A stretch of 64,000 nucleotides of DNA from Arsukibacterium tuosuense (GTDB lineage: Bacteria; Pseudomonadota; Gammaproteobacteria; Enterobacterales; Alteromonadaceae): positions 124,001-188,000 of the forward strand of contig NZ_OBEB01000003.1 of NCBI RefSeq assembly GCF_900215315.1, read 5' to 3'. Numbering within the stretch: the first letter of the stretch is position 1; the number at the start of each line of letters is the position of its first letter. Of the stretch, positions 1 to 9,592 are shown one piece after another. The position numbers and the translations under genes were made by a program. The notes under the pieces are model-generated. The model was not told the origin of the DNA, searched no databases, and worked only from the letters and a program-made list of their open reading frames with translations.

Positions 1-683
1 AGCAGAATATTGCCGCTTTCAGAGCGAATAGCCCCACCGGGCAAATCGACCGAACTGGCCCGGATTGCTGCCACCACCTGATCCAGGGTTAAACCATATT
101 CTTTTAATTTAAGTTCGGGTACCTCAACTGCTACTTCGTAATCACGAGCCGCTATCACGTCAACTTTGCTGACCCCCGGACGTTTTTTTATTTCATCCCG
201 GATGTCCTTGGCAAGTTCCTTTAACGTGCGCTCAGGGGCGTCGCCATAAAGCGATAACCACATTACATTGCTTTGAAACCGGACCCGGTACACCACCGGC
301 CGTTCAGTTTGCTCAGGTAATGACGAAATTGAACCCACCTGGGTTTTAATCTCATCCATGACCTCCTGCACCTCATAGTTTGAAGCTACTTCAACCCGGA
401 TAGTCGCCAGGCCTTCAACTGCAGTGGAACGGATCCGCTTAATGCCGTTTACGCCCCGCAGGCTTTGCTCAATCTTATCGATAACGCCGGTTTCCACCTC
501 CTGCGGCGCAGCGCCCAGATATGGCACCCGGATATTGACAACTTCAAGTTCTATTTCAGGAAATGCCTGCTTTTTGATGGTCATTACCGACGCAATACCC
601 GCTACCAGAATAATGGCCATCAGCAAATTGGCTGCTACGCTATTACGGGTAAACCAGGCAATAATACCTTTATTGGTATCCAT
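1..683 (-). CDS. RND efflux permease, N-terminal part (cut by window start)
   Basis: About 227 residues are visible from an ATG at 683 to the window edge, with no stop. The protein opens with a short cytoplasmic stretch and a hydrophobic first helix (NLLMAIILVAGIASV), followed by the RND periplasmic-entry motif FPEIELEVVNIRVPYLGAAP and the porter-domain segment SSVDLPGGAIRSESGN near residues 210-225. These mark the AcrB/MexB-type (HAE1) drug exporter family, which uses proton-motive force in the inner membrane. The start lies 1 bp after the stop of the adaptor gene, so the two form an operon. About 800 residues are missing beyond the window. The substrate cannot be told from this part. Confidence 0.93.
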   Translation of the reverse strand, partial: MDTNKGIIAWFTRNSVAANLLMAIILVAGIASVMTIKKQAFPEIELEVVNIRVPYLGAAPQEVETGVIDKIEQSLRGVNGIKRIRSTAVEGLATIRVEVASNYEVQEVMDEIKTQVGSISSLPEQTERPVVYRVRFQSNVMWLSLYGDAPERTLKELAKDIRDEIKKRPGVSKVDVIAARDYEVAVEVPELKLKEYGLTLDQVVAAIRASSVDLPGGAIRSESGNIL

Positions 684-684
684 A

Positions 685-1923
685 TTACTGCCCCTTTACA
701 TTGTCTGTATTGTCAGCTTTGGCCGCAGCGGCATCAGCCAGCTGTGTGGGCTGAACTGTTTCATCGTCAGCCTGAGTTTCCCCGGCAATCCGCACAACTG
801 TGCCGGCCAACGGATTGGAAATTGCAGACAACGCTAATTGATCAGTCGGTTCTAAACCAGCCTGAATATAAGCAAAATCACTGGTGGCCCGGTCTACTGT
901 TACCTGGCGAAACTGCAGCGTATTGTCTTTATCTACCACCAGTACCTGATTACCAGGCAATAACAGGTGGCGTGCGACTTTGACGACTTGCTCTGCCTGA
1001 GTTCCAACAATAGTGGCACCGACAAAGCGGCCAAAATTTAATACCGGTTGCCCCTGGCTGTTGCGCTGATAAGGGTCGGTCACTTCGGCCACCACGTAAA
1101 TCACCCGGCTGCGCTCATCCAGAATACCTTCGGTTCTGACCAGCTTTGCCGGCCACGCCAGTTGCTGGCCAGCAACGGTGCTGCTCAGCGTTACCTTGTT
1201 GTTGTCAGACTCTACCGCTCCCGGCATTGCTAAAAATGCCATATCGGTATCGGTCAGCGGTAAGCGAATCTCAGCGACATCTGTGCCGACAATACTACCC
1301 AGTACCGTACCGCGGCTGATAAACTGGCCAAGATTAGCCGCGCGGCTGCGCACCATGCCATCGTAAGGCGCGCGAATTTCAGTACGAGCCAGGTCACGTC
1401 TGGCTCGCTCCAGTTCCGCCTCTGCCGACTGCACACTGGCCAGGGCACTGGCTAATTGCGGTTGGCGTAAGCCCAGCGCCGGGGCGGTGCCATCGGTAAA
1501 GGATCGCCACTCTTCCTCTGCAACTCTTACCCGGGCTTTTTCTTCCGCCAGCATAGCCTGCGCATTCGCCAGCGCGGCCTGCGCCGCTTTGACATTAGTG
1601 AGGTAGTCGCTTTGCTCTACCGTTACCAGTAAGTCATCTTTCTTAAAAAAGCCACCGGCAACAAATTGTTCAGCAACAGCCACAACCCGGCCATTTACCT
1701 CTGAAATTAAGCTGGTTTCCAGTTTAGGGGTTACCATGCCCTGCGAACTGATTTGATAAACAATGTTGTCCGGCTCGATTACTGCCGCATTTACCAGAAT
1801 CGCCGGCCTGCTTTCATCATTTTTTTCTGGAGGCTGGCGTAACATTGATAACCCTACAGCACCTGCTATCGCTACCACTACAACTAACAAAGGAAGTATT
1901 ACTTTTACAAAGAAAGACGACAT
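685..1923 (-). CDS. RND efflux periplasmic adaptor (HlyD/MFP family)
   Basis: 412 aa. An N-terminal membrane anchor (about residues 6-26, VKVILPLLVVVVAIAGAVG) is followed by a barrel/lipoyl half (EVNGRVVAVAEQFVAGGFFKKDD), an alpha-helical hairpin rich in Ala/Glu (about 110-180), the second lipoyl half (TEIRAPYDGMVRSRAANLGQFI) and a beta-barrel domain. This order is typical of membrane fusion proteins that couple an RND pump to an outer-membrane channel. It is the first gene of the operon, with the permease starting 1 bp downstream, and a purine-rich AGGTGGG precedes the ATG. No TolC-like gene is visible, so the channel is probably encoded elsewhere or beyond the window. The acidic Ala-rich tail (about residues 380-412) looks disordered. 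Confidence 0.92.
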   Translation of the reverse strand: MSSFFVKVILPLLVVVVAIAGAVGLSMLRQPPEKNDESRPAILVNAAVIEPDNIVYQISSQGMVTPKLETSLISEVNGRVVAVAEQFVAGGFFKKDDLLVTVEQSDYLTNVKAAQAALANAQAMLAEEKARVRVAEEEWRSFTDGTAPALGLRQPQLASALASVQSAEAELERARRDLARTEIRAPYDGMVRSRAANLGQFISRGTVLGSIVGTDVAEIRLPLTDTDMAFLAMPGAVESDNNKVTLSSTVAGQQLAWPAKLVRTEGILDERSRVIYVVAEVTDPYQRNSQGQPVLNFGRFVGATIVGTQAEQVVKVARHLLLPGNQVLVVDKDNTLQFRQVTVDRATSDFAYIQAGLEPTDQLALSAISNPLAGTVVRIAGETQADDETVQPTQLADAAAAKADNTDNVKGQ

Positions 1924-2410
1924 GACTTACCCACCTGTCAAAATTAACTAGCTGTATCTTAATCGTTACTGCAGCAATTGTATTGCAGCGACTGTTAATC
2001 TTTGTATCCCACAATAGCAAAGTGACCCAGATATTCTGTTTACCCCGCATCTATTTTTTATCAGGCGGCGGGGCGTCAGCCCATTAATATCAGGGTGTGT
2101 CATCGGGTACCTGCTGGCAGTCCAGTTAAAGCCGGCTTTTTTGCAGCAACGATATCGCATATCCAACGTAATATTTTGTTACAAACATCATTCCCTACCC
2201 GGCTAATTAAAACAGCTGTTTGACTGCCAGTTATAACACTACAACATAAAATTATTTGCCGATTGCTCCACCCTGATTTATGGTAGCAGCAGTGATCAGA
2301 TTGGTCATTTTTTAGTCACAAATTGCGCGTAGTATTTCTGGTAGTACTCACTATCGCATCGGCAGTATGCTAAGACAGGCTGACAACGCCACCAGATTGA
2401 GGGAAAAAAT
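1924..2410. promoter_or_regulatory. Intergenic region between divergent efflux operon and CBM48 gene
   Basis: 487 bp without a convincing gene. It must hold the minus-strand promoter of the efflux operon and the plus-strand promoter of the E-set gene. A small inverted repeat GCAATTGTATTGC lies at 1974-1986, about 50 bp upstream of the adaptor start, where an operator for a local repressor could sit. No regulator gene is adjacent inside the window. A GAGGGA Shine-Dalgarno precedes the 2411 ATG. I see no conserved RNA element. Confidence 0.4.
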
Positions 2411-2719
2411 ATGAGTATCACTAAACAATATTTAAAATCGAAACCCGCGTGCAAAGTCACGTTTAAATTGAGCGCACAGCAATTAGCAGATGCTGAATCT
2501 GTTGCCTTGCTTGGCGAATTCAACAACTGGGACCCCAGCGCTTTGCCGATGAAAAAAAGTAAGAAAGGTGATTTCAGTGCCAGCCTTACCCTGGAAAATG
2601 ACCGTGAATATCAATTCCGCTATCTGGTAAATGGCGGCACCTGGTTAAATGATGACGCGGCAGATGCGTATCTGCCGTCGCCATTATCGTATGACCACAA
2701 CTCTGTTATTCGTTTATAG
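2411..2719 (+). CDS. Small isoamylase/CBM48 E-set domain protein
   Basis: 102 aa consisting of one early-set (isoamylase N-terminal / AMPK glycogen-binding-like) beta-sandwich. Diagnostic strings are VALLGEFNNWDP, MKKSKKGDFSASLTLEN and YQFRYLVNGGTWLNDDAADA, which match the glycogen-binding fold (GxFNxW, then the YxFRYxVDG strand). There is no signal peptide and no catalytic domain, so it is a free-standing cytoplasmic binding module. Such stand-alone modules are common in Alteromonadales and their function is mostly unassigned; a role in sensing or binding alpha-glucan is inference. A strong terminator follows at 2736-2776. Confidence 0.8.
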   Translation: MSITKQYLKSKPACKVTFKLSAQQLADAESVALLGEFNNWDPSALPMKKSKKGDFSASLTLENDREYQFRYLVNGGTWLNDDAADAYLPSPLSYDHNSVIRL

Positions 2720-2735
2720 CAATCAGGTAGTTCAG

Positions 2736-2776
2736 AAAAAACAGGCAGTTACTAACGTCGTAGCTGCCTGTTTTTT
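2736..2776. terminator. Bidirectional intrinsic terminator
   Basis: A perfect 13-bp inverted repeat (2736-2748 with 2764-2776) reads CAGGCAG/CTGCCTG flanked by six A on one side and six T on the other. It can stop both the plus-strand E-set gene and the convergent minus-strand ketoacyl synthase gene ending at 2803. Confidence 0.9.
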
Positions 2777-2802
2777 AAATATGACTAATTGTTTTGATAT
2801 GG

Positions 2803-3921
2803 CTAACAGCGCTCCAATATCAGGCAACCTACTGAGTATCCGGCCCCAAACGAACACAATACAGCTTTATCACCACTGTTCAGCCCGGTCTTATTTTTGT
2901 GAAAAGCAATAATAGAGCCAGCTGAGGCGGTATTGGCATAGCTATCAAGTACCAATGGTGCCTCCTGGGGTAGCGGATCCCGCCCCAGAATTTTCTTTGC
3001 CGCAAAAATATTCATATTAATATTGGCCTGATGCAGCCACAGTCGCTTCAACTGATCCGGGCCGATATTCAGTGCCGCCATCTCATTCTGAATAACGTCG
3101 GCCACAATTGGCAGTAACTCTTTAAAAACCTTGCGGCCCTGCTGTTTAAAAAACGGTACTTTCGGGTCAGTCTCAGCAAAGCAATGCTCTGTATAACCAA
3201 TATCACAGCGAATATTATTGGAGAAACTGGTTTTCAGGCGCATACCAAGAATAGTAAAAGCATTATCCGAGGTACAGCTGCTGTGCGCTTCAATAATGGT
3301 AGCGGTACAGACATCACCAAAAATAAAGTGACTGTCCCGGTTCTTGTAATCAACCTGTGGCGAGGCAAATTCCGGATTAACCACCAACACTACTTTGGCA
3401 GTGCCCCCCCGGATGGCATTAACAGCGTTGCTGATGGCGAATGTCGCTGAGGAACAGGCCACATTCATATCAAAGGCATAACCTTCGACACCAAGGATTT
3501 GCTGTAACTCAATAGAAAGTGCCGGATAAGGCCGCTGCATATTAGAGGCGGCGCAAATTATTAAATCAATATCAGCTGCCGTTTTATTGGCCTGCGCCAT
3601 GGCCTCCCGGGCTGCGCTGACAGCCATTTCAACCATTTCAGGAGGGGTGTCTTCATCACGCTTTGCAAACACCGGATGCATAATCTCAGGATCAAGAATA
3701 CCCTCTTTATACAATACGTGGCGGGCTTTAATGCCAGATGCCTTCTCAATAAACTCAGTACTGGAATACTCCAGCGCCTGACACTGTCCGGCGGCGATTT
3801 CAGCAGCATGCCGCTGATTAAATAAATCGACGTATTGATTGTAGCTGGCAACCAGCTCTGCATTGCTGATGGTAGCGGCGGGAGTAAATAACCCTGAGCC
3901 ACTGATTACAATATTTTGCAT
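2803..3921 (-). CDS. Beta-ketoacyl-ACP synthase III-like protein (long FabH paralogue)
   Basis: 372 aa thiolase-fold condensing enzyme. The FabH-type catalytic triad is present: Cys156 in NVACSSATF, His297 in LWLHQANINMN and Asn330 in SYANTASAGS. It is longer than housekeeping FabH (about 320 aa) and carries the insert-rich N-terminus (residues 30-95, with FIEKASGIKARHV) of the Pseudomonas PA3286-type group. Members of that group can start fatty-acid synthesis from medium-chain acyl-CoA drawn from beta-oxidation. It is monocistronic, with an AAGGTG ribosome site 7 nt before the ATG. Assignment to the PA3286-like subgroup is by remembered sequence character; an OleA- or DarB-like role is less likely because no partner genes are adjacent. 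Confidence 0.85.
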   Translation of the reverse strand: MQNIVISGSGLFTPAATISNAELVASYNQYVDLFNQRHAAEIAAGQCQALEYSSTEFIEKASGIKARHVLYKEGILDPEIMHPVFAKRDEDTPPEMVEMAVSAAREAMAQANKTAADIDLIICAASNMQRPYPALSIELQQILGVEGYAFDMNVACSSATFAISNAVNAIRGGTAKVVLVVNPEFASPQVDYKNRDSHFIFGDVCTATIIEAHSSCTSDNAFTILGMRLKTSFSNNIRCDIGYTEHCFAETDPKVPFFKQQGRKVFKELLPIVADVIQNEMAALNIGPDQLKRLWLHQANINMNIFAAKKILGRDPLPQEAPLVLDSYANTASAGSIIAFHKNKTGLNSGDKAVLCSFGAGYSVGCLILERC

Positions 3922-4237
3922 TAAATTACACCTTGTCCGGTTGCGACGATCTTATTATAAGTTCTGGCGGCGCCTGGCCCATTATTGACGCTTTCCGCCG
4001 TCAGTAGGATGGCCTGACGCCTAGTATAACGAAAAAAAACCATCGCGTTTAGTGGAACAAACCAACTGTCTGGTATCAGGGGCTGCCGCCGCCCCGGGAG
4101 TTTACACAGTTTGTTAAGCCGGGATCCAGTAAAGACGGTATACACTGCTGTTAATTTTGCGCCATAATAGACACTCTCTCAGCGTGTCAGTCTCACACCA
4201 ACAGGTGCTTTTGTTTACAGGATACCAGATTAACCGC
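3922..4237. promoter_or_regulatory. Divergent intergenic region between ketoacyl synthase and tamA
   Basis: 316 bp. An inverted repeat CGTCAG/CTGACG spans 3999-4019 with a 9-nt loop. The plus-strand start of tamA is placed at 4238 because the protein then begins directly with a signal peptide; an upstream in-frame start at 4157 would add 27 residues without family character. No other gene is seen. Confidence 0.4.
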
Positions 4238-5950
4238 ATGTCGCTATTTAGAACACTAATTGGCATTTTATTCCTGACAAGTTTCTGTCTTCAGGCACAA
4301 ACTGAATTGCGGATCCGTGGTCTCAGCGGTGAGCTGGAACAGAACGTTAACGATCATATCGCCACTTACGATAAAGCTGACATTTCAGGCTCTTTGCGTT
4401 TTCAGATGGAATTACAACAAGATATTGAAACAGCGTTGCAGGCACTGGGTTATTATCACAGTGAAATTGAGTTTACCCTGGCAGAAACATCTGGCAAAAC
4501 GACACTGCAAGTGGATGTAGTCGCTGGCGAGCCGACCCGGATCCATACTGCAGATATTCAACTGAGCGGCGATGCAACAGAGGATCGGCAGTTCGGCTGG
4601 TTGTTAAGACGGCAGGCACCTGAAGTTGGTGATGTGCTGCATCACGGTAAATACGAGAGCTTAAAAAGCGAATTGCGCAGTCTGGCCCTGCGCAAGGGCT
4701 ATTTTGATGCAGAATTCAGCCGCAGCACTCTGGAAGTTATTCCGGAGTTGCATCAAGCGAATATTTATTTGCATTTCGATAGCGGTAATCGCTACAAATT
4801 TGGCGAGGTCACCTTCAGCGGTCAGCAAATTCGTGATGAGTGGATGCAATCGCTGATCCCGTTCGAACCAGACCAACCTTATCTCGCCAGTGAGCTGGGC
4901 GAATTTAATCAGACGCTGGCCAATACCAACTGGTTTTCGTCAATCTCAATTGAAGGTGACACTGAGCAAATAGACGACTATACCCTGCCCATTTTAGTGA
5001 AACTGGAACCGAGACTGCGAAACAGTGTGGAAACCGGTATCGGCTACTCCGACGTGGTTGGTCCGCGCCTGAAAGTAAACTGGTTAAAACCCTGGTTAAA
5101 CGATCGTGGTCACAGTCTGCACAGTAAGTTTGAAATATCAGAAGTTGAGCAGACTATTGAATCGGCTTACCGAATGCCGCTTAGCACCGCCGCCACCGAC
5201 TACTACCAATTACAGGTAGGATTTCGCAACCGCGATACTCTGGATACCCGTAGTAAAGAAGTCAATGTTGCGTTGGAACGGCACTGGTTGCTGGCCAACG
5301 AATGGTATCGCACCGTCTCCCTGCGCTATTTGTATGAGGATTTTATTCAGGCTGATCAGGACGCCAGCTCAAGCCTGATTATGCCGGGGATCAGTTTTAG
5401 CCGTTCCCGGCAAAGCCAGGGCAATATGCCACGCTCCGCTGACCGTTTACTGTTTGGAGTGGAGTTTTCTGAACCGGCCTGGGCATCCGATACCCAGTTT
5501 GTCAGATTGCGTGGCCGGGCCGGGTGGATTGGCAGTTATCAGCGCAACCATCGTTTTGTGAGCCGCCTGGATGCAGGTGCCGTGGTAATTGATGACATTA
5601 CTGAGATCCCACCCTCTTTGCGGTTTTTTGCCGGTGGCGATAATAATATACGGGGTTATGGCTATGAAACCATTGCGCCGGTAAATAATGACAATGAACT
5701 GATTGGTGGCCGTTATATGGTAGCGGCGTCACTGGAGTACCAGTATCGGGTTAAAGGTAATTGGTGGGTCGCGGGCTTTTTTGATTACGGCAGTGCCTGG
5801 AATGACAGCCCCGACTTCAAACGCGGCGTAGGTCTTGGTATTCGGTGGGGCTCGCCGGTAGGCCCGGTACGGCTTGATTTTGGATATGGTCTGGACAGTG
5901 GTGAACGTAATGCCTTTCAGATCCATTTTGCCCTTGGCCCTGAACTATGA
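4238..5950 (+). CDS. tamA: Translocation and assembly module subunit TamA (Omp85 family)
   Basis: 570 aa, close to E. coli TamA (577). A signal peptide (MSLFRTLIGILFLTSFCLQA) is followed by three POTRA-type domains (about residues 20-250) and a 16-strand Omp85 beta-barrel. The barrel ends with the family signature RFFAGGDNNIRGYGYETIAP, the GGRYMVAASLEYQYRV strand and the terminal GPVRLDFGYGLDSG...FQIHFALGPEL. TamA sits in the outer membrane and works with TamB in outer-membrane protein insertion and lipid transport. tamB overlaps its stop by 4 bp (ATGA), so the pair is translationally coupled. Confidence 0.95.
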   Translation: MSLFRTLIGILFLTSFCLQAQTELRIRGLSGELEQNVNDHIATYDKADISGSLRFQMELQQDIETALQALGYYHSEIEFTLAETSGKTTLQVDVVAGEPTRIHTADIQLSGDATEDRQFGWLLRRQAPEVGDVLHHGKYESLKSELRSLALRKGYFDAEFSRSTLEVIPELHQANIYLHFDSGNRYKFGEVTFSGQQIRDEWMQSLIPFEPDQPYLASELGEFNQTLANTNWFSSISIEGDTEQIDDYTLPILVKLEPRLRNSVETGIGYSDVVGPRLKVNWLKPWLNDRGHSLHSKFEISEVEQTIESAYRMPLSTAATDYYQLQVGFRNRDTLDTRSKEVNVALERHWLLANEWYRTVSLRYLYEDFIQADQDASSSLIMPGISFSRSRQSQGNMPRSADRLLFGVEFSEPAWASDTQFVRLRGRAGWIGSYQRNHRFVSRLDAGAVVIDDITEIPPSLRFFAGGDNNIRGYGYETIAPVNNDNELIGGRYMVAASLEYQYRVKGNWWVAGFFDYGSAWNDSPDFKRGVGLGIRWGSPVGPVRLDFGYGLDSGERNAFQIHFALGPEL

Positions 5951-8900
5951 AGACTAATCTAATCAAAAAAGTGCTGAAATGGCTGAACTGGACGCTGCTC
6001 CTGCCGTTACTGGTTGTGGTGCTGCTGCTGGTCATTTTGTTATATACGCCAACCGGATTAAAATTAGGCGTATGGCTAGGCCATAAATATGTGCCGCAGC
6101 TGGCTGTTGCAGAACACAGTGGCAGCCTGCTTGGTGGCATGACGCTTAACGATATCCGCTGGCAGAACGACACCAGCAACATACAGCTGACGCAGTTACA
6201 GCTTGATATTGATAGTGGCTGCCTTTTTCAGCTTAAGGTATGTATCTCCGACTTAACTATTAATGACGGGATGGCTCAGTTTGGCACTAACACCGTGCGC
6301 TTTGCCCGTTTTAATACGGCCATCGAAGCCTGGGGCCGTCAGCTGCAACTTAATGACAGCCTGTTACAGCAGTTACAGATTGAACTTGCCCCAGGCAGCG
6401 AACCCACTACTGAACCCTTTCGCTATCAGCCACCTAAGCTAACCGATATTACCCTGCCCATTTCAGTGTTTATTAATGGTTTCAGCCTGACCGATGCCAG
6501 TCTGCTGCAGCAGGATCAGCAAACAGCATTACCTGATGTGAGTTTCAGCCTGCAAGCCCGTGAGCAAAATATCCGCTTGCTGGACTTACAAGCCAGCCAT
6601 CCACTGGTTAACCTCAGCGCTGTAGCTGACATTACCCTGCAAGGTAGTTATCCACTCAGTGGCCGGTTAAGCGCAGTGCTGCAGCAAGCCCCCCTGACTG
6701 AGCAACAGCTTAACCTCGGCCTGAGTGGCAGCCTGGCTGACTTAGTGGTAACCGCCCGCGCTACCGGCACAATAAATGCCAATGCTGAAGCTGAGCTGGC
6801 ATTGCTGACTGCCGAGCTGCCGCTTAATGTTAATCTGCAATATGATGCCTTTAGCTGGCCGCCTGAAGAGAGTGAAGCCTGGCAACTTAGTGGCGGTGAA
6901 ATAACTGCCAGTGGTGATTTACAGCAGCTAGAGTTTAATGTCGATGCCGGCGTGGCGCACCGCACCGTGCCGCCAACTGAGCTAAGCGCCGGGGGCCAGT
7001 TTCAGTTAGCAGAGTCGCTACTGACGATAAGCCGCTTTAACATTAAAACGCTGGATGGCACTATCGCCGGCAACGCCCGGCTTGAACTGGCGCCGGCACT
7101 AAGCTGGCAGGCTCAACTTAAGCTGGATGCAATTAAGCCCGCCACATTCTGGCCCTCGCTTGACGGAGAGCTTAGCGGCGAGCTGAGTGGAGAACTGGCG
7201 AACAGCGGGTCCTTCAGTAGCGATGGCAGCTGGCAAACTGAGGTAAGCCAGCTGACAGTTGATGGCAGCTTGCGGGATGAAATTATTAACGTCAGTGGCA
7301 ACGTCACGGCCAGTTTTTCTAAGCCAAGCGGCCGGTATCAGTTCAGCAGCGACCAGTTGATATTTGAGCATGGGGTGAACCAGATCAGCTTAACCGGCTC
7401 ACTGGCAGAGCAGTGGCAACTGGATGCAAAGGTTGCTGTTGCCGACTTAAGCAGCAGTCTGCCCTCGGCGAGCGGCGAGTTAAACGCCGACATTAGCGTT
7501 CGGGGTGCGCAGCGCAAGCCGGAATTGTCGGCCAGCATTGACGGTAACACTTTACGTTATGGCGCGGACACACTGGAGCAGCTGACCGTTGAGCTGCAAC
7601 TACAATTAGCAGAACAGTTACAGGCAAAGATAGAAGTTGTCGCCAGCGACGGCCGCGTGCTGGGGAATAAGCTGAAACAGCTGACTCTGGAGGCGTCGGG
7701 TAATGAGAACCAGCATCAGTTCAGTCTGGCACTGCAATCACCACTATCCAATATTAATCTTGAGCTCAGCGGGCAACTGACTGACCGCAATCGTTGGCAA
7801 GGCCAGTTAAGTAGCGCTGATCTGGGCAGCCCGTTGGGCACCTGGCAGCTGCAACAAACAGTAGACTTACTTTATCTGCATGAAAAACAGCAATTGAATA
7901 TCAGTCAGCATTGCTGGTTGCAAAGCCCTGGCTCACTGTGTTTAACCAGCGATGCCAGTCTCAGCGCGCAAAGCATGGCGGTAAATATTGAACTGCGGCA
8001 GCTGGATTTGGCCAGTCTGAATGAGTTTATGCCACTGGCCGTTAGGGTAAGTGGCGAGCTTAGTGCCAACGCCAGTGCCAACTGGCAGCCAGGCCAAAGC
8101 CCGTTTGTTGAGTTGTCTGTGCAAAGTCGCAGCGGTGCACTAACTGAACAAACTAACCCGCCTATTGAGCTGAACTGGCGACAATTAACACTGACCAGCG
8201 TGTTAGAGAATGACCAGCTTAGCGCCAACCTGCAGGCAACCCTGAATGAACAGGCACAGTTAAGCGCTGAGCTGGGTATCAGTGACATCAGCACTGCCAC
8301 GCGCCCCTTAAGCGGCAGACTGCAACTGAGCGACTTTACGCTGGCGTTTCTCGAACCCATATTGGATGAATACAGTGAGCTAGCCGGCGTGTTAAGTGCT
8401 GATATTACCGCAGACGGCAGTGTCGAAAGCCCGATGCTGGCGGGGCAGCTGGCCCTGCAACAACTGCGGGTAAAAGGCAAACTGGCGCCAACCGACATTA
8501 ATGACGGCACCTTGCAGGTGAATTTTAAAGGCGAGCAGGCTGACTTGCAGGGGGACATTATTACACCACAAGGTCAGCTCAGTCTGACCGGACAGGCTGA
8601 CTGGCAACAACTTGACGACTGGCGGGCCCGGCTGACAGTAAAAGGTGATCCCCTGAGCATTCAGATTGAGCAGGGCAAACTGCAGGTTAAACCGGATCTG
8701 GAAATAACTGCCAGCCCTGCACTTACCAAAGTGAGCGGCAAAATCGATATTCCCAGTGCCCAGCTCAGTATCGATGAACTGCCGCCAAACGCCATTGGCT
8801 TATCAAATGATACGGTTATTCTGAATGCCGAACGCGAGCCGATTACGGAGCAACAGGCCACGGCCATCCCGCTGGAGGCAAATATCAGGGTGGAGCTGGG

Positions 8901-9582
8901 AGAAAAGGTTCAGCTGGAGGCATTCGGTCTGGAAACCCTGCTGCGCGGTGGCTTACAAGTTAGGCAGAAGCAGAATAAACAAACGATAAATGGCGAGGTA
9001 CGACTGGTAGACGGCACCTTCCGTTCTTACGGTCAGGACTTACTGATCCGTAAGGGTAAAATGACCTTCAGCGGCCCGCCCGACCAGCCTTATCTGAATG
9101 TGGAGGCTATTCGCAACCCGGCCAATATGGAAGATAACGTGATAGCAGGGATCCGGGTTACCGGCCCGGCAGACCGGCCACAAATTAACATTTTTTCTGA
9201 ACCAGCAATGCCGCAGGCGAATGCCCTGTCCTATTTGTTGGTCGGCCGCGATCTGGACAGCGAATCTGGCAGCGCCGCCAATGCGGTGACCACCAGCCTG
9301 ATTGGTATGAGCATCGCTTCCAGCGGCAGCCTGGTGGGGGAAATTGGTGAGGCGTTCGGGGTAAGTGATCTCACGCTCGACACTGCCGGCTCTGGCGACA
9401 GCTCGCAGGTAACGGTAAGTGGCTATCTAAATCGTGACTTACAAATTAAATACGGTATCGGCATTTTTGAGCCAATTGGTGAATTTACCCTGCGTTACCG
9501 CTTAATGCAGAGTTTATATCTGGAAGCCGTTTCCGGGCTGGATAATGCGGTAGATATACTTTATCGCTTTGAATTTGACTAA
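5947..9582 (+). CDS. tamB: Translocation and assembly module protein TamB (AsmA-like/DUF490)
   Basis: 1211 aa (E. coli 1259). One N-terminal inner-membrane helix (about residues 15-35, LLPLLVVVLLLVILLYTPTG) anchors a very long periplasmic beta-taco built from repetitive strands such as LSGSLADL and ELSGQLTDR. The conserved C-terminal DUF490/TamB domain includes LEAFGLETLLRGGLQV, YGQDLLIRKGKMTFSGPPDQPYLNV (written here in parts), ANALSYLLVGRDL and the final LYLEAVSGLDNAVDILYRFEFD. It bridges the inner membrane to TamA and belongs to the bridge-like lipid-transfer group. The gene overlaps tamA by 4 bp. Confidence 0.95.
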   Translation: MKTNLIKKVLKWLNWTLLLPLLVVVLLLVILLYTPTGLKLGVWLGHKYVPQLAVAEHSGSLLGGMTLNDIRWQNDTSNIQLTQLQLDIDSGCLFQLKVCISDLTINDGMAQFGTNTVRFARFNTAIEAWGRQLQLNDSLLQQLQIELAPGSEPTTEPFRYQPPKLTDITLPISVFINGFSLTDASLLQQDQQTALPDVSFSLQAREQNIRLLDLQASHPLVNLSAVADITLQGSYPLSGRLSAVLQQAPLTEQQLNLGLSGSLADLVVTARATGTINANAEAELALLTAELPLNVNLQYDAFSWPPEESEAWQLSGGEITASGDLQQLEFNVDAGVAHRTVPPTELSAGGQFQLAESLLTISRFNIKTLDGTIAGNARLELAPALSWQAQLKLDAIKPATFWPSLDGELSGELSGELANSGSFSSDGSWQTEVSQLTVDGSLRDEIINVSGNVTASFSKPSGRYQFSSDQLIFEHGVNQISLTGSLAEQWQLDAKVAVADLSSSLPSASGELNADISVRGAQRKPELSASIDGNTLRYGADTLEQLTVELQLQLAEQLQAKIEVVASDGRVLGNKLKQLTLEASGNENQHQFSLALQSPLSNINLELSGQLTDRNRWQGQLSSADLGSPLGTWQLQQTVDLLYLHEKQQLNISQHCWLQSPGSLCLTSDASLSAQSMAVNIELRQLDLASLNEFMPLAVRVSGELSANASANWQPGQSPFVELSVQSRSGALTEQTNPPIELNWRQLTLTSVLENDQLSANLQATLNEQAQLSAELGISDISTATRPLSGRLQLSDFTLAFLEPILDEYSELAGVLSADITADGSVESPMLAGQLALQQLRVKGKLAPTDINDGTLQVNFKGEQADLQGDIITPQGQLSLTGQADWQQLDDWRARLTVKGDPLSIQIEQGKLQVKPDLEITASPALTKVSGKIDIPSAQLSIDELPPNAIGLSNDTVILNAEREPITEQQATAIPLEANIRVELGEKVQLEAFGLETLLRGGLQVRQKQNKQTINGEVRLVDGTFRSYGQDLLIRKGKMTFSGPPDQPYLNVEAIRNPANMEDNVIAGIRVTGPADRPQINIFSEPAMPQANALSYLLVGRDLDSESGSAANAVTTSLIGMSIASSGSLVGEIGEAFGVSDLTLDTAGSGDSSQVTVSGYLNRDLQIKYGIGIFEPIGEFTLRYRLMQSLYLEAVSGLDNAVDILYRFEFD

Positions 9583-9592
9583 GCATTGTTAA

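Noticed and set aside
7905..8558. 217-codon open frame on the minus strand inside tamB
   Set aside because: It is antisense to a well-supported gene, Ser/Leu/Cys-rich in the way of shadow frames, with no recognisable domain.
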